DNA from: an uncultured Bacteroidales bacterium
GTDB lineage: Bacteria > Bacteroidota > Bacteroidia > Bacteroidales > UBA932
Direction: 5' to 3'
Assembly: GCA_905235085.1 (NCBI GenBank)
Contig: CAJOKD010000014.1
Span: 1-64,000 of the forward strand
DNA: 64,000 nucleotides
Shown: positions 62,441 through 64,000 of the stretch, piece after piece
Layout of the letters: each line of letters starts with the position of its first letter
Numbering within the stretch: position 1 is the first letter of the stretch
Program-made: the position numbers and the translations under genes
The notes under the pieces: model-generated
Told to the model about the DNA's origin: nothing
Databases searched by the model: none
What the model saw: only the letters and a program-made list of their open reading frames with translations

Positions 62441-63607
62441 ATGGATATGGATTTCGAAGAGAGGTTGTCCTGGCTCGAGAAGGAGCACGAGGACTTGATA
62501 GCGAAGAAGAACGAGCCGGTCTATGTGAACGGAGTCTATGAGAGATATGTCAATCCGGTCCTGACGGCGGCACACGCCCCGTTGTTCTGGAGATACGACC
62601 TGGACAAGGAAACCAACCCGTACCTGGAAGAAAGATTCGGCATCCACGCCGTCTTCAATTCAGGAGCGATCAAGCTGGACGGGAAATATGTCCTCGTAGC
62701 CAGGGTCGAAGGAGCCGACAGGAAGTCTTTCTTTGCCGTAGCTGAGAGCGAGGACGGAACCAGCGGATTCAAGTTCCGGGACAGGCCTGTGGTGATGCCG
62801 GAATATGGCGAACCGGCCACGAACGTATACGATATGAGGCTGACCGCCCACGAAGACGGCTGGATCTACGGCGTTTTCTGCGTGGAGCGGAAAGATCCTG
62901 ACGCTCCTGCCGGTGACCTTTCGTCGGCTGTCGCGGCTGCCGGGATAGCACGCACCAGGGACCTGGTCGTCTGGGAAAGGCTTCCGGACTTGAAAGCACC
63001 TTCACAGCAGAGGAACGTGGTGCTCCATCCCGAGTTCGTGGACGGTAAGTATGCCTTCTATACAAGGCCGCAGGACGGTTTCATCGATGCCGGCAGCGGA
63101 GGCGGGATCGGCTGGTCGCTGGTTCCTGACATCACTAAGGCTGAAGTGTCGGAAGAGAAGATCATCAACCTGAGGTATTACCATACGGTGAAGGAACTTA
63201 AGAACGGTGAGGGACCGGCTCCTATAAAGACCCCCCAGGGCTGGCTGCACCTTGCCCACGGAGTCCGCGGATGCGCCTCCGGACTGCGATATGTCCTGTA
63301 CCTGTATATGACTTCGCTCGAGGATCCTTCCAAGGTCATTGCCGAGCCTGCCGGTTTCTTTATGGCACCCGAAGGTGAAGAATACATCGGGGACGTTATG
63401 AACGTGCTCTTTTCCAGCGGCTGGACCGTGGATGACGACGGAAAGGTCTTCATCTATTACGCTTCCAGCGACACCAGGCTCCACGTAGCATCCTCGACCG
63501 TCGGCAGGCTGGTGGACTATTGCCTGCACACGGAACCGGACGGATTGCGTACCGGATTGACGGTGGAAAGGCTCAACAGATTGATAGACAAGAATCTCGG
63601 TAAATAA
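62441..63607 (+). CDS. GH130 4-O-beta-D-mannosyl-D-glucose phosphorylase
   Basis: A 388-residue cytosolic enzyme that phosphorolyses mannosyl-beta-1,4-glucose to mannose 1-phosphate and glucose. The five-bladed propeller has [13 protein letters not shown], the proton-donor D131 in [32 protein letters not shown] and HLAHGVRG. These match subfamily GH130_1 (the B. fragilis MGP type) closely. ATG 62441 is preferred over the in-frame TTG at 62429 because it puts the catalytic aspartate at the position I recall for that enzyme. Its substrate comes from the 2-epimerase at 41.3-42.5 kb. Confidence 0.94.
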   Translation: MDMDFEERLSWLEKEHEDLIAKKNEPVYVNGVYERYVNPVLTAAHAPLFWRYDLDKETNPYLEERFGIHAVFNSGAIKLDGKYVLVARVEGADRKSFFAVAESEDGTSGFKFRDRPVVMPEYGEPATNVYDMRLTAHEDGWIYGVFCVERKDPDAPAGDLSSAVAAAGIARTRDLVVWERLPDLKAPSQQRNVVLHPEFVDGKYAFYTRPQDGFIDAGSGGGIGWSLVPDITKAEVSEEKIINLRYYHTVKELKNGEGPAPIKTPQGWLHLAHGVRGCASGLRYVLYLYMTSLEDPSKVIAEPAGFFMAPEGEEYIGDVMNVLFSSGWTVDDDGKVFIYYASSDTRLHVASSTVGRLVDYCLHTEPDGLRTGLTVERLNRLIDKNLGK

Positions 63608-63608
63608 T

Positions 63609-64000
63609 ATGGGCAAGATCAAGACAACTTTCCGCGAGAAGGTCGGCTATGGTTTCGGAGATATGTCTTCCTCTATGTTCTGGAAGATATTCTCTTATTA
63701 CCTGCCTTTCTTCTACAGCAACATTTTCGGCCTTACGCTGGACCAGGTCGGACTCCTCCTGGTAGTGACCAGGATCTGGGATGCTGTCAGCGACCCGATG
63801 ATGGGCATCCTGGCAGACAGGACTGAGACCAAGTGGGGCAAATACCGTCCTTATCTGCTGCTGATGGCCGTACCTTTCGCCCTCAGCGGAATATTCCTGT
63901 TCTCCACTCCGGATGCTTCGGCAACGATGAAACTGGTCTGGGCATATGTGACATACATTATGATGATGACGGTCTATACCGGAATCAACGTACCTTACGG
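63609..64000 (+). CDS. GPH/MFS-type sugar:cation symporter, partial
   Basis: The first 130 residues of a transporter cut by the window end. Helices are seen near 18-40, 45-65, 80-100 and 110-128. KVGYGFGDMSSSMFWKIFSYY, split over helix 1, and the loop WDAVSDPMMGILADRTETKWGKYRPYLL mark the glycoside-pentoside-hexuronide (MelB-like) family. Following GH26 and GH130 it is probably the inner-membrane importer of mannobiose. The stop codon of GH130 is 1 nt before its ATG. Confidence 0.9.
   Translation, partial: MGKIKTTFREKVGYGFGDMSSSMFWKIFSYYLPFFYSNIFGLTLDQVGLLLVVTRIWDAVSDPMMGILADRTETKWGKYRPYLLLMAVPFALSGIFLFSTPDASATMKLVWAYVTYIMMMTVYTGINVPY

Overview
The window reads as a chromosomal piece of a Bacteroidota bacterium, most likely an uncultured-type Bacteroidales of moderate GC. 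Three signs agree: many genes start just downstream of the Bacteroidota -7 element TAnnTTTG, there is a SusC/SusD pair inside a polysaccharide-utilization locus (PUL), and sphingolipid, TonB and lipoprotein genes of Bacteroidales type are present. No phage, insertion sequence, CRISPR array or tRNA was found. Genus cannot be fixed from the sequence alone.

Region 1 (1-23.6 kb) is housekeeping. It opens with the 3' tail of a 5S rRNA and its terminator. Next come a minus-strand block (aminotransferase, gpmA, nth, ftsE-like), an envelope pair (994-residue TPR protein plus outer-membrane barrel), gyrB, a serine palmitoyltransferase-like gene with an adjacent short-chain reductase, a PgpH-type HD membrane protein, and the tightly packed tig-clpP-clpX-M20 peptidase-pyrF run. 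Two secreted hydrolase-like genes, a GNAT gene and the tmRNA (ssrA, minus strand) close the region.

Region 2 (23.6-42.4 kb) has a CapA-like/NlpC-P60 fusion, tcdA, a lone HsdR-N-like domain, cca, a Xer-type recombinase, hpf, a GH3 beta-glucosidase, holA, a NatAB-type ABC exporter, a 5'-nucleotidase split over two genes, a GH2 enzyme, and on the minus strand a LolE-like permease and glnS.

Region 3 (41.3-64 kb) is a beta-mannan PUL. It holds a mannobiose/cellobiose 2-epimerase-like gene divergent from an AraC-type regulator, then SusC, SusD (carrying a frameshift), a surface glycan-binding lipoprotein with a duplicated domain, and distally a GH26 mannanase, a GH130 mannosylglucose phosphorylase and a sugar symporter cut by the window end. 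The inferred route is surface binding and cleavage, uptake through SusCD, GH26 release of mannobiose, symport, epimerization to mannosylglucose, and phosphorolysis. The SusC and GH26 promoters share a 25-nt identical block placed identically against -33 and -7, so they are probably co-regulated.

Between the SusCD part and the GH26 part (50.1-61.2 kb) lies the least explained content. A membrane-protein gene (DUF6057-like) is paired with a lipoprotein that has one CxxCH heme-type motif and a TolB/PD40-like beta-propeller. This pair occurs three times in two orientations, one copy in an operon with a DUF4369 lipoprotein and a BACON-GH5 glycanase. It is the best candidate in the window for an undescribed envelope system.
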